In this document: one piece after another, positions 1 through 5,550 of the stretch
Layout of the letters: each line of letters starts with the position of its first letter
How positions within the stretch are numbered: position 1 is the first letter of the stretch
Assembly: GCA_001798265.1 (NCBI GenBank)
Contig: MGRR01000091.1
Coordinates: forward strand, 1-5,762
From: Deltaproteobacteria bacterium RIFCSPHIGHO2_12_FULL_43_9
GTDB lineage: Bacteria > Bdellovibrionota > O2-12-FULL-43-9
Direction of reading: 5' to 3'
DNA length: 5,762 nt
The notes under the pieces: model-generated
Databases searched by the model: none
Seen by the model: the letters and a program-made list of their open reading frames with translations, nothing else
What the model was told of the DNA's origin: nothing
Program-made: the position numbers and the translations under genes

Positions 1-48
1 CGAGTTAGATCCCGGCTTTCGCCGGGATGACATTTTCGCGGGAATGAC
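1..48. repeat. Partial palindromic intergenic repeat (REP-like) at the left edge
   Basis: ATCCCGGC (9-16) pairs perfectly with GCCGGGAT (21-28) around a TTTC loop and is followed by GAC. A second half-unit ending CGCGGGAATGAC lies at 37-48. The GTCATCCCGGC...GCCGGGATGAC pattern matches the unit at 825-850 and resembles units in 5551-5762, so it is one copy of a dispersed family. It is cut by the window edge. Such elements are usually non-coding and found between genes. Whether it also terminates transcription from the left cannot be judged, because no T-tract follows. Confidence 0.75.
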
Positions 49-78
49 AGAGGGCAATTCGTAGAATTCAAATACTGC

Positions 79-107
79 TTGACAAATAATCATGCGAAAA
101 TTAGAAT
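79..107 (+). promoter_or_regulatory. Sigma-70-type promoter for the gene at 162
   Basis: TTGACA (79-84) is a perfect -35 box. A 17-base spacer leads to TAGAAT (102-107), which matches the TATAAT -10 consensus at 5 of 6 positions. Transcription should start near 113-115, leaving a leader of about 48 bases. This position argues against the TTG at 114 as the translation start and supports the ATG at 162. It is the best housekeeping-type promoter in the window, so the downstream gene is probably expressed constitutively. Confidence 0.8.
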
Positions 108-161
108 GTCCCTTTGTTCGTAGCTTTAAATACTAATAATTTCATAGGGTTAGGGGGATTC

Positions 162-644
162 ATGAAACCAGATGATGAAAATGAGGTTCTATCTAACGCT
201 TCTTTTTTGCATTCCAGTGCCGATGTCTCTAAGGAGTACTTCTATGAATTATCCAAGGAATTTGGCGGGCTGGAGGGGGAAGAGGATGAGCCGGTCATGA
301 TGTACGCACCACAGAGAAAGGGTGCCGCAATGAAGAGTAAATTATCAAGACATCTGGTAAATACAGTAAGAAGCAACCCGGAGATTGAATCGTTCTACAG
401 ATTCGTCGCTGAAAATGACCTAAGACACGAGGCTTTGGCAATTTTGGAAGAGACAATCAAAAATAAGGCTGCTTTAGGAAAGAGTGTAAAGAAGGTTTTG
501 GATGAGGATATCTTCCGGGAGCTTGAATCAAAAGCCCAGATGAGGGCAAAGGCTTCTGAACACCAGGAATCAGAGGAAGAGATTGCTGAGGCTAGGGCCG
601 CCGCGGAGTCTGAAGATGATGAGGATGATCTGCCTGGAGAGTAA
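162..644 (+). CDS. Small acidic helical protein of unknown function, probably truncated by an in-frame stop
   Basis: This 160-residue protein belongs to no family I recognise. The ATG at 162 is preferred because a GGGGG Shine-Dalgarno (153-157) lies four bases upstream and the promoter at 79-107 would start RNA near 114; an upstream TTG at 114 would add 16 residues without a ribosome site. There is no signal peptide or membrane segment, so the product is probably cytoplasmic. Residues 1-45 are acidic. Residues 57-120 (from about MKSKLSRHLV to KVLDEDIFRE) look like several amphipathic helices. Residues 130-160 are a Glu/Asp/Ala-rich stretch ending EDDEDDLPGE. The same frame continues after the TAA into a lysine-rich tail (645-815), so the ancestral protein was probably about 217 residues with an acidic-then-basic C-terminus. 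Such tails are typical of histone-H1-like or nucleic-acid-associated proteins; a DNA or RNA role is inference only. It appears to be a single-gene unit. Confidence 0.75.
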   Translation: MKPDDENEVLSNASFLHSSADVSKEYFYELSKEFGGLEGEEDEPVMMYAPQRKGAAMKSKLSRHLVNTVRSNPEIESFYRFVAENDLRHEALAILEETIKNKAALGKSVKKVLDEDIFRELESKAQMRAKASEHQESEEEIAEARAAAESEDDEDDLPGE

Positions 645-815
645 AAGAAAAAGAAACCTCAGAATGTTGCGCCAAAAAAGGGTACCACACTGAAAACAGA
701 AAAAAAGGTAGCCAAACCGGTACTACAAACCATGCACAAAAAACCTTCGGCCAAGAAAGCGGTAAAGAAGGTCAAGACTGCCGCGAAGAAGAAGGCAAAG
801 AGAAAAAAGAGGTAA
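645..815 (+). pseudogene. Lysine-rich, histone-H1-like C-terminal tail, in frame but separated by a TAA
   Basis: Read in the frame of the gene at 162, the 56 codons after the TAA (642-644) are open until a second TAA at 813-815. They encode a tail with 23 Lys and 2 Arg but a single Glu, with segments such as KKPSAKKAVKKVKTAAKKKA. The Lys/Ala/Pro composition is typical of histone-H1-like or AlgP-like tails and is unlikely for random intergenic DNA. There is no start codon with a ribosome site at its beginning; the only in-frame ATG (732) lacks one. It would therefore be made only by stop readthrough, or is a relic of a longer gene cut by a single-base change such as GAA or AAA to TAA. A sequencing error at 642 is also possible. 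Confidence 0.65.
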
Positions 816-824
816 AGAAAGCAT

Positions 825-850
825 GTCATCCCGGCTTCCGCCGGAATGAC
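825..850. repeat. 26-base palindromic intergenic repeat
   Basis: GTCATCCCGGC and GCCGGAATGAC form a near-perfect inverted repeat around a short TTCC loop, with one mismatch. It begins nine bases after the second stop of the split gene and is the same family as the unit at 1-31. It is the first of three adjacent hairpins filling 825-1003. No T-tract follows, so a terminator role is unproven. Confidence 0.8.
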
Positions 851-879
851 AAAGAGGGTTTAGACTTTTACTCTCTTTT

Positions 880-917
880 CACTAAATTCGGGAAAGGGGT
901 CTTTCCCGAATTTAGTG
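880..917. repeat. Perfect 17-bp hairpin with 4-base loop
   Basis: CACTAAATTCGGGAAAG (880-896) is exactly complementary to 901-917 around the loop GGGT. It lacks the GTCAT/ATGAC ends of its neighbours, so it belongs to another repeat class, possibly a miniature inverted-repeat element. Its centre contains AAAGGGGTCT, a string also present in the palindrome at 4503-4531. A degenerate partial match to its left arm lies at 1038-1054. No T-run follows the stem, so it is not a standard intrinsic terminator. Confidence 0.85.
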
Positions 918-930
918 GAACCTGACTATC

Positions 931-1003
931 GTCATCCTGAGCCGAAGGCGAAGGATCTCCTGCTAAATTGTGAAGAGATCCTTCGCCTTCGGCTCAGGAT
1001 GAC
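931..1003. repeat. Long inverted repeat: 29-bp perfect arms, 15-base loop
   Basis: The left arm (931-959, beginning GTCATCCTGAGCCGAAGG) is exactly complementary to the right arm (975-1003), with a loop at 960-974. The GTCATCCTGAG...GAAGGATCTC sequence is the same family as the imperfect inverted repeat at 5671-5737. Perfect complementarity over 29 bp implies recent insertion or active homogenisation. It contains no supported gene. Confidence 0.9.
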
Positions 1004-1057
1004 GCTCAAGACACCGTTGTGTATCACGATTAACCTTCACTAAATAACGGAAAGAAT

Positions 1058-1078
1058 CTCGGGAAAGACCGAGTTTTT
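1058..1078 (+). terminator. Intrinsic terminator-like hairpin
   Basis: CTCGG (1058-1062) pairs with CCGAG (1069-1073) around GAAAGA and is followed directly by TTTTT (1074-1078). A second small hairpin, GGCAC-CTAA-GTGCC (1079-1092), comes immediately after. The stem is only five pairs, so this is a moderate candidate. Its position would insulate the sigma-54 promoter at 1186 from transcription through the upstream gene and repeats. Confidence 0.5.
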
Positions 1079-1134
1079 GGCACCTAAGTGCCGCTTCCTG
1101 TCACTTTACTTATGCAACAAAGCCTAACAAAGTC

Positions 1135-1158
1135 TATAAGTGCCTATAACTACTTATA
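1135..1158. promoter_or_regulatory. Inverted repeat upstream of the sigma-54 promoter, possible activator site
   Basis: TATAAGT (1135-1141) and ACTTATA (1152-1158) are perfect inverted copies whose centres are 17 bp apart. The site ends 28 bases before the -24 box. Sigma-54 promoters require an enhancer-binding activator acting from upstream sites, usually paired palindromes, though often farther away. The AT-rich context makes chance occurrence plausible. No activator gene is present in the window. Confidence 0.3.
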
Positions 1159-1185
1159 ATCTTAGGGTAATTATATTGTCATTAA

Positions 1186-1201
1186 TGGCACAGCACTTGC
1201 T
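1186..1201 (+). promoter_or_regulatory. Sigma-54 (RpoN) promoter for the exported-protein gene pair
   Basis: TGGCACAGCACTTGCT matches the TGGCACG-N4-TTGCW consensus at all positions except one A for G. The invariant GG (1187-1188) and GC (1199-1200) have the correct 12-base offset. RNA should start near 1211-1213. The next gene begins at 1372, leaving a leader of about 160 bases. Expression would depend on an RpoN activator and hence on an environmental or developmental signal. No other sigma-54 match with correct spacing was seen. Confidence 0.8.
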
Positions 1202-1371
1202 GCTCTTCTCCAACAGGTGGGTGCATTTGTCATTTTTGATAAAGCACTGTTGCGTAAGGATGGCTCACTGTTGTATACATGCTGCGCTTTTGAAGCCTCT
1301 CCAGAGTTAAGCGAACTAAACAAGCAAAGCAATTCTAATAACAAATAGCCCTTTTGAAAGGGGGAGTAATT
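1202..1371 (+). other. Long untranslated leader, no supported gene
   Basis: This stretch lies between the sigma-54 promoter and the ATG at 1372. It holds a direct repeat of CACTGTTG (1245-1252 and 1266-1273) and no convincing riboswitch or terminator fold. A 29-codon reading frame (GTG 1221 to TAA 1308-1310) contains His-Cys-Cys twice. It lacks a properly spaced ribosome site and is not called. The region is probably 5' untranslated RNA. Confidence 0.5.
1349..1366 (+). promoter_or_regulatory. Ribosome binding site within a small hairpin
   Basis: The Shine-Dalgarno GGGGGAG (1360-1366) lies five bases before the ATG at 1372 and fixes that start over the TTG at 1354. CCCTT (1349-1353) can pair with AAGGG (1358-1362) around TTGA, extendable to six pairs with a tight loop. 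Part of the ribosome site would then be occluded, which could tune translation. That effect is inferred. Confidence 0.45.
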
Positions 1372-1971
1372 ATGGATAAGATTAAGAACGTGATCATTGT
1401 AGCCTTTGCCTTGACGGCTCTGATTATACCAACAATATCAGATGCAATCACAGTAGAATGTGGGCGTACGGGAACGGCTGGACCGGACCGTTATGACGTG
1501 GATGCTAGCGTTTCTGAAGGACCATGTACAATATCTCGACAGGATTACCAATGTGAGGCAGTAGCCTGGGTAGAATTAAAAAAGAAGCACGTTTGTGACC
1601 CAGCAATCTGTTTGGGAAGGCAAATAGCCCCCTGCCCAAAAGAGCCAGACCTAAGCATCTCTCTTGGGGATGGCAGGGTCACTATACTTACCCAAGATGA
1701 TAAAACAGATGGGACATGTGTTTCGTGGTGCGTTGTGCGCTATCCTCAATACGAGGTAACATGCAAGGACTGTGGCAAAATGCCTTGGGATGAAAAATGT
1801 GGCGAAGACTCATTGCCAACAAACTCAACTTATAATCTCTATGACTCGACTGCGCCAACAACAACCACTAATGGATCAACAACTGCAACAACAACCACTG
1901 ATGGATCAACAACTGCAACAACAACCACTGATGGATCAACAACTGCAACAACAACCACTACAGCACATTAA
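1372..1971 (+). CDS. Exported cysteine-rich protein with repeated threonine-rich tail
   Basis: This 199-residue protein belongs to no family I recognise. Residues 1-25 form a clear Sec signal peptide: MDKIKN, then a hydrophobic core (VIIVAFALTALII), then a likely cleavage after SDA, with no lipobox Cys. The mature part, about 26-148, has 11 cysteines (30, 52, 61, 75, 80, 88, 116, 120, 131, 134, 143), suggesting a disulfide-stabilised extracytoplasmic domain. It contains one CXXC (131-134) but no CXXCH, so it is not a c-type cytochrome. Residues 162-199 are a Thr-rich, low-complexity tail with three copies of (N/D)GSTTATTTT, resembling a flexible stalk or a heavily O-modified region. The ATG has a strong ribosome site; a TTG at 1354 would add six residues and was rejected. 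It is first in a likely sigma-54-driven operon with the ankyrin-repeat gene 61 bases downstream. The roles of the domain and tail are unknown. Confidence 0.75.
   Translation: MDKIKNVIIVAFALTALIIPTISDAITVECGRTGTAGPDRYDVDASVSEGPCTISRQDYQCEAVAWVELKKKHVCDPAICLGRQIAPCPKEPDLSISLGDGRVTILTQDDKTDGTCVSWCVVRYPQYEVTCKDCGKMPWDEKCGEDSLPTNSTYNLYDSTAPTTTTNGSTTATTTTDGSTTATTTTDGSTTATTTTTAH
1861..1959 (+). repeat. Coding tandem repeat, 30-bp unit x 3.3
   Basis: Three 30-bp units (1861-1890, 1891-1920, 1921-1950), each starting ACAACCACT and ending GCAACA, are identical apart from A versus G at unit position 10. A nine-base partial fourth copy follows (1951-1959). The unit is ten codons, so copy-number change keeps the frame and only alters the length of the Thr-rich tail. 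Near identity at the DNA level points to recent expansion by slippage. Confidence 0.92.
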
Positions 1972-1989
1972 AGAACAGAACCTAAGAAA

Positions 1990-2017
1990 TTGCCCCTTCC
2001 AATTATGGAAGGGGCAA
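1990..2017 (+). other. Intercistronic 11-bp hairpin before the second operon gene
   Basis: TTGCCCCTTCC (1990-2000) pairs perfectly with GGAAGGGGCAA (2007-2017) around AATTAT. No T-run follows on the + strand, so it is not a classical terminator. It ends five bases before the Shine-Dalgarno of the next gene. It could stabilise the upstream message, partly attenuate transcription or restrict translation of the downstream gene, giving unequal expression of the pair. Confidence 0.6.
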
Positions 2018-2032
2018 CAATAGGGAGTGTCT

Positions 2033-4174
2033 GTGTTTCAAAAAGATATCCATAAGTTTTCATTAATAATTGCGGCAGCCATACTATTATTTACTAATCC
2101 AACATATTCTGAAGACCCTCCTGTAAATGCAACTAAACAAGCACAGATAGATTTTTTTACCGCTCTGCAAAATGGGAATAAAGATGCAGCAGAAGAGGCA
2201 CTAGGACGTGGTGCGATTTGGACTGTGGCAGATAGATTCGGGAGAAGACCTTACATGTATGCGGCAGAGAGCGGAGATCTTGAGTTCTATTTGTGGGCTG
2301 AGCAAAACGATACACCTACAGACATTAATGAAAAAGATAATGCATCCAGAACAGCCCTTCATTTTGCAGCTGGATCCATAAACCAAAATGGATACCCCGC
2401 CGATCTTGTCCGATACCTAAGATCTAAAGGCGCCGATGCTAATGCTAAAAATAATTCTGGACAAACACCACTATTTGAAACAACAACCTCTGCGAATATC
2501 GAAGCTGCAATGGCCCTATTTGAAGCACCAATGAACACGGGCGATTTTTTAGCGGCATATAAAGACGAAGACCCCACGAAATATCAACGACTTATTCAAA
2601 AAGCTATTGGCGATTATAATTCTCTTCCCGCCGGGAAAAAGGTCGATGTTACTGCCACAACCAACAATAGTGAAACCCCTCTTCACGTTCTTTTTCAAAA
2701 TGGAGAATCAGATTTTGCAAATTTTTTACTCAACCAAGGAGTACCTATAGATATAGTAACAAACAATAGAATAGTCAGCACTGACGAAACAACGGGAGAA
2801 GAAACCTTGCTTTCAGGGGAAACGGCAATGGGAATGGCAGAAAGAAAGCTAAGAGAAAAAAACGAAAAATTAGTGCGGGCAAAGGACACTGATGGAGCAA
2901 CAGCGTTAGTTGCAGCTTTAGACAACGATATTAATAAATTAAATGCTATATTAACAGTATATAACAATTTCGTGGCGGAAAATAATGCAACCAAAGATGC
3001 AATAACCGAAGACGAAGATAGTTCGGAAAAACAAGACGACAGTGCAACCGCTGTGGCCGCCTTAAGTCCAGAGAGGGGAGAGCTTCTTACCCACATTGCA
3101 GATTTATATACCAAGTGGAGAGGTGAGGTTGTAAAAAAACTAAATGAGGGCGAAGAGCTCCTAGATCACACCTCCGAAGAGAACCTCTTTGTTAAATTTT
3201 TCACACTGCCGGGAACTGTTCCTATAAATGAACTTTCTCTACCTAAAGATATTGATGGAGATTTAAGCGATTCTGAAAATACCACAAAACTCTCCCTCCC
3301 TTCTCCATATTGGTACTCCAAAAAAATAGGTCACCTTAAAATTACACGTGAAGAGTATCTGCGTTTAGGTAAGGTATTACATACAAAAGGCATTATGAAT
3401 GTATCTGCTGAAGGTCTAAATGAATTAATTCCAGAGACAAGATACAATGTCTTGTTCTCCGACTCGGATAATTTTAATACCCGCATCGAAATCAATCCAA
3501 AAATAAAAGCATCTGAAGATAGTGCTACTGATAAAATTACATACGAAATTACAGCCGGAAAAGTAGGGATATCACTTCAGCAGCATTTAGCCTCTTTTCT
3601 TTCATCAGAATACCTAGAGCTATTTGAGTTGTTTGCTTCTTTTGATGAAGGAAAAACTCTTTTAAGTAATCTGCTAGAGCAAATAAATAACGGGGAAGTA
3701 ACCATTAAACAACCGACCTTTGTTCCTGATAGTGCAAAGGTAAGCATCCCAAATATTTATATTGACAGTAAAAATAAAAATGAAAAGGTTCTCTACGTTG
3801 ATCGCTTCACACCACTGGAAATCCTTCTGCCTGAATTCTTCCAGGCACTAATTGATATTAAAAAGGGTACTACCCTTGACTCGGTTCTAATCGGGCTCTC
3901 AAGGAACTACGACGAATCAATTGATAATGGTGCTAAAGAGGTTATTAAGATTATTTTGAAATCAAAGGTTCCGATTCTTATGCGAATTCTCAATCAATCA
4001 ACCTCGCCTGAATTAAAAATAGCCGCTGCAAATTTATTAGGTGCGCTTGGGAGTAATGCTCAAAAAGCCGTTGGCGCATTAAAGAGACAAGCTAACTATG
4101 CGGATTTGTCCCCATCATTAAGAAGTGCTGCCAAAGCTGCTCTCGCTAAGATCAGTCAGTCAGAGCAGAAGTAG
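2033..4174 (+). CDS. Exported ankyrin-repeat protein with C-terminal HEAT-like helices
   Basis: This 713-residue protein has a Sec signal peptide (about 1-27: MFQKDIHKF, hydrophobic LIIAAAILLF, likely cut near TYS/EDPP) and so probably works in the periplasm or outside. Ankyrin-like repeats are recognisable at about 39-61, 65-97, 101-137 (DNASRTALHFAAG...LRSKGADAN), 138-165, 212-241 (NSETPLHVLF...LLNQGVPID) and 285-308 (DGATALVAAL), some separated by insertions. An acidic, Ser-rich linker covers about 320-339. Residues 340-630 match nothing I recognise. The end (about 656-708) resembles a HEAT-type helical pair (SPELKIAAANLLGALG, SPSLRSAAKAALAKI). Ankyrin and HEAT repeats usually bind proteins, so a scaffold or partner-binding role is inferred. 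The GTG at 2033 is preferred over GTG 2027 because AGGGAG (2022-2027) is then five bases upstream rather than overlapping the start. It is second in the likely sigma-54 operon and probably shares a pathway with the Cys-rich protein. Confidence 0.8.
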   Translation: MFQKDIHKFSLIIAAAILLFTNPTYSEDPPVNATKQAQIDFFTALQNGNKDAAEEALGRGAIWTVADRFGRRPYMYAAESGDLEFYLWAEQNDTPTDINEKDNASRTALHFAAGSINQNGYPADLVRYLRSKGADANAKNNSGQTPLFETTTSANIEAAMALFEAPMNTGDFLAAYKDEDPTKYQRLIQKAIGDYNSLPAGKKVDVTATTNNSETPLHVLFQNGESDFANFLLNQGVPIDIVTNNRIVSTDETTGEETLLSGETAMGMAERKLREKNEKLVRAKDTDGATALVAALDNDINKLNAILTVYNNFVAENNATKDAITEDEDSSEKQDDSATAVAALSPERGELLTHIADLYTKWRGEVVKKLNEGEELLDHTSEENLFVKFFTLPGTVPINELSLPKDIDGDLSDSENTTKLSLPSPYWYSKKIGHLKITREEYLRLGKVLHTKGIMNVSAEGLNELIPETRYNVLFSDSDNFNTRIEINPKIKASEDSATDKITYEITAGKVGISLQQHLASFLSSEYLELFELFASFDEGKTLLSNLLEQINNGEVTIKQPTFVPDSAKVSIPNIYIDSKNKNEKVLYVDRFTPLEILLPEFFQALIDIKKGTTLDSVLIGLSRNYDESIDNGAKEVIKIILKSKVPILMRILNQSTSPELKIAAANLLGALGSNAQKAVGALKRQANYADLSPSLRSAAKAALAKISQSEQK

Positions 4175-4502
4175 AGTCAGTCAATCCCTTGCAATCTCAC
4201 CATGAACCTCCCGCCAAAGTAGAGAATTGTTACTCATTTCCATTAGTTATAAACAAAAAAATAACCCCAAGACACAGAAAAGGGGTATTAGACAATGTTG
4301 CAAATATTGCCTTAAGAAAATGTCATTATAATAATTTTGAACTAGCACGCAACTCACTTGACAACGTTAAGGTAGATCAACGTGATTTTGCTTATACAAC
4401 GTAACCCGAGCATAAAGCAGGTTATTGTTGGGTTGACGGAAGTTGTGTTAGGGCGAATTCATATGGGGTAAGTGGTACTCTCTCATTATCTTTCTGACAA
4501 AC
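4175..4502. other. Intergenic stretch between convergent genes, no supported gene
   Basis: An open frame at 4189-4404 starts with TTG, has no ribosome site and encodes a low-complexity-free but unrecognisable 71-residue product, so it is not called. The stretch holds three CAACGT hexamers (4362-4367, 4378-4383, 4397-4402), an isolated TTGACA (4358-4363) without a matching -10, and a weak bulged CCCC/GGGG inverted repeat (4262-4290). No clear terminator for the ankyrin gene was seen before the palindrome at 4503. Confidence 0.5.
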
Positions 4503-4531
4503 AAAATAAAGGGGTCTGACCCCTTTATTTT
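4503..4531. terminator. 29-base palindrome, possible bidirectional terminator overlapping the reductoisomerase 3' end
   Basis: AAATAAAGGGGTC (4504-4516) pairs perfectly with GACCCCTTTATTT (4518-4530), extendable by one A-T pair at 4503/4531. The GC core is followed by a T-rich arm on both strands, as in bidirectional terminators between convergent genes. It overlaps the final Lys codon and stop of the minus-strand gene. The GGGGTCTGACCCC core also looks like a dispersed palindromic element, so its origin may be an insertion rather than a purpose-built terminator. Confidence 0.6.
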
Positions 4532-5502
4532 CCTAATTCCCTGATGGTTTTTCCCGCTTTTTCAATGGAATGGTTTATTAATTCTTTTCTCTTTTTATCA
4601 AGCCAGGCGTTTTTTGATCCATTAGATTCAAACCACTCTTTTGCAAACGTCCCATCTTCAATTTCATCATAGATTTTAGAGATGGTCTTTTTCACTTTTT
4701 CATCTATTATCCGTGGTCCCTGCTTCAATCCACCATATAAGGCAGTATTGGATACAGAGTTGGCAAATGCCGCAAAACCTTTTGTATGAAGCAGATCAGC
4801 AATGAATTTTACTTCATGAGAACATTCGTAATAGGCAAGTTCAGGTGGCAATCCTCGTTTTATCAGCTCTTCATACGAAGCCTTCATTAGTTCAATCAGG
4901 CCACCACATAAAACCGCCTGTTCACCAAAAAGATCTGTTTTGGTCTCCTCCTCAAATGTCGCCTCTATAATCCCAGATCGTCCACACCCCAACCCCTTCG
5001 CGTAACATAGCGCAATATCTTTAGCATGCCCCGATTTATCCTGATGGATTGAATAGATCGCCGGGACACCTGAACCATCCAGATATCGCTGCCTTAAAAT
5101 CGGCCCGGGACTTTTAGGGGCAACCATAACCACATCCATGTCGCGACGGGGTAAAAGTGTTTTAAAGTAAATATTTGCGCCATGGGCAAAAAGAAGAACA
5201 CCGTTTTGCTTAAAATTCGTTTTAATAAATTCATTATAAATACTTGCGTGGGTTTCATCCGGTGTGAGCATCGCAATAAGATCGGCCTTTTTTACCGCTT
5301 CGGCCATTGGAAGAAATTTTAATCTCTCTCTTTCAACATCTTTTATTCTTTGGCTACCTTTTCTAAGCCCGACAATGACCTTGAATCCGCTGTCACGAAG
5401 GTTTAATGCCTGGGCGCTCCCCTGACTCCCATAACCTAAAATTACGATCTGTTTATCTTTTAATGGATTATTTTTTATATCGCTATCACGAAAAATCTTC
5501 AT
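4525..5502 (-). CDS. ilvC: Ketol-acid reductoisomerase (class I), divergent
   Basis: The family converts acetolactate or acetohydroxybutyrate to the dihydroxy acid using NAD(P)H and Mg2+, the second common step of valine and isoleucine synthesis in the cytoplasm. The 325 residues match the short class I form. Residues 1-180 are the Rossmann domain, with GYGSQG (23-28), the cofactor-specificity loop GLRKGS (45-50), FAHG with His107, and VAPK with Lys130. The C-terminal knotted helical domain carries the metal and substrate residues Asp190 and Glu194 (TDLFGEQ), Glu226 and Glu230 (ECSHE) and Ser251 (SNTA). All key residues are present, so activity is likely. Several positions differ from the consensus: GSQGSA for GSQGHA, HGANIYF for HGFNIHF, APKSPGP for APKGPGH, ECSHEVK for ECLHELK and TALYG for TAEYG. 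It may be a second, specialised copy. The ATG fits the family N-terminus, although no good ribosome site precedes it. No ilvB, ilvN or leuA neighbour is present. Confidence 0.92.
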   Translation of the reverse strand: MKIFRDSDIKNNPLKDKQIVILGYGSQGSAQALNLRDSGFKVIVGLRKGSQRIKDVERERLKFLPMAEAVKKADLIAMLTPDETHASIYNEFIKTNFKQNGVLLFAHGANIYFKTLLPRRDMDVVMVAPKSPGPILRQRYLDGSGVPAIYSIHQDKSGHAKDIALCYAKGLGCGRSGIIEATFEEETKTDLFGEQAVLCGGLIELMKASYEELIKRGLPPELAYYECSHEVKFIADLLHTKGFAAFANSVSNTALYGGLKQGPRIIDEKVKKTISKIYDEIEDGTFAKEWFESNGSKNAWLDKKRKELINHSIEKAGKTIRELGK

Positions 5503-5550
5503 TTAGGAATCTTTGGCATATTTTGGCGGCAGAAACAAGGTGTCCTTCAT

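Noticed and set aside
825..1003. Possible CRISPR-like array of three adjacent hairpins
   Set aside because: The three units differ in sequence and length, and there is no regular direct repeat with unique spacers and no cas gene.
1078..1093. Second possible sigma-54 promoter (TGGCACCTAAGTGCCG)
   Set aside because: The invariant GC of the -12 element is CC at the required offset; the sequence is better explained as a GGCAC/GTGCC hairpin.
1221..1310. 29-codon frame in the sigma-54 leader with two His-Cys-Cys motifs
   Set aside because: The AGGTGG before its GTG is directly adjacent, too close for a ribosome site. The repeated motif comes only from the CACTGTTG direct repeat.
1372..1971. Possible multiheme or c-type cytochrome, because of the many cysteines
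   Set aside because: There is no CXXCH motif; the single CXXC is followed by Gly, so heme attachment is not supported.
1772..2023. Glutamine-rich 83-residue reading frame on the + strand
   Set aside because: It is the shifted-frame reading of the Thr-rich repeats and the intercistronic hairpin. It overlaps a gene with a signal peptide and strong ribosome site and has no start signal of its own.
2695..3114. 139-residue reading frame on the minus strand inside the ankyrin-repeat gene
   Set aside because: It is antisense to a well-supported coding region with clear domain structure, and shows no ribosome site or recognisable product. The shorter antisense frames at 2201-2386 and 2359-2577 are rejected for the same reason.
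4189..4404. 71-residue reading frame starting with TTG
   Set aside because: There is no Shine-Dalgarno, no promoter with both boxes and no recognisable motif; an open frame of this length is expected by chance in AT-rich intergenic DNA.
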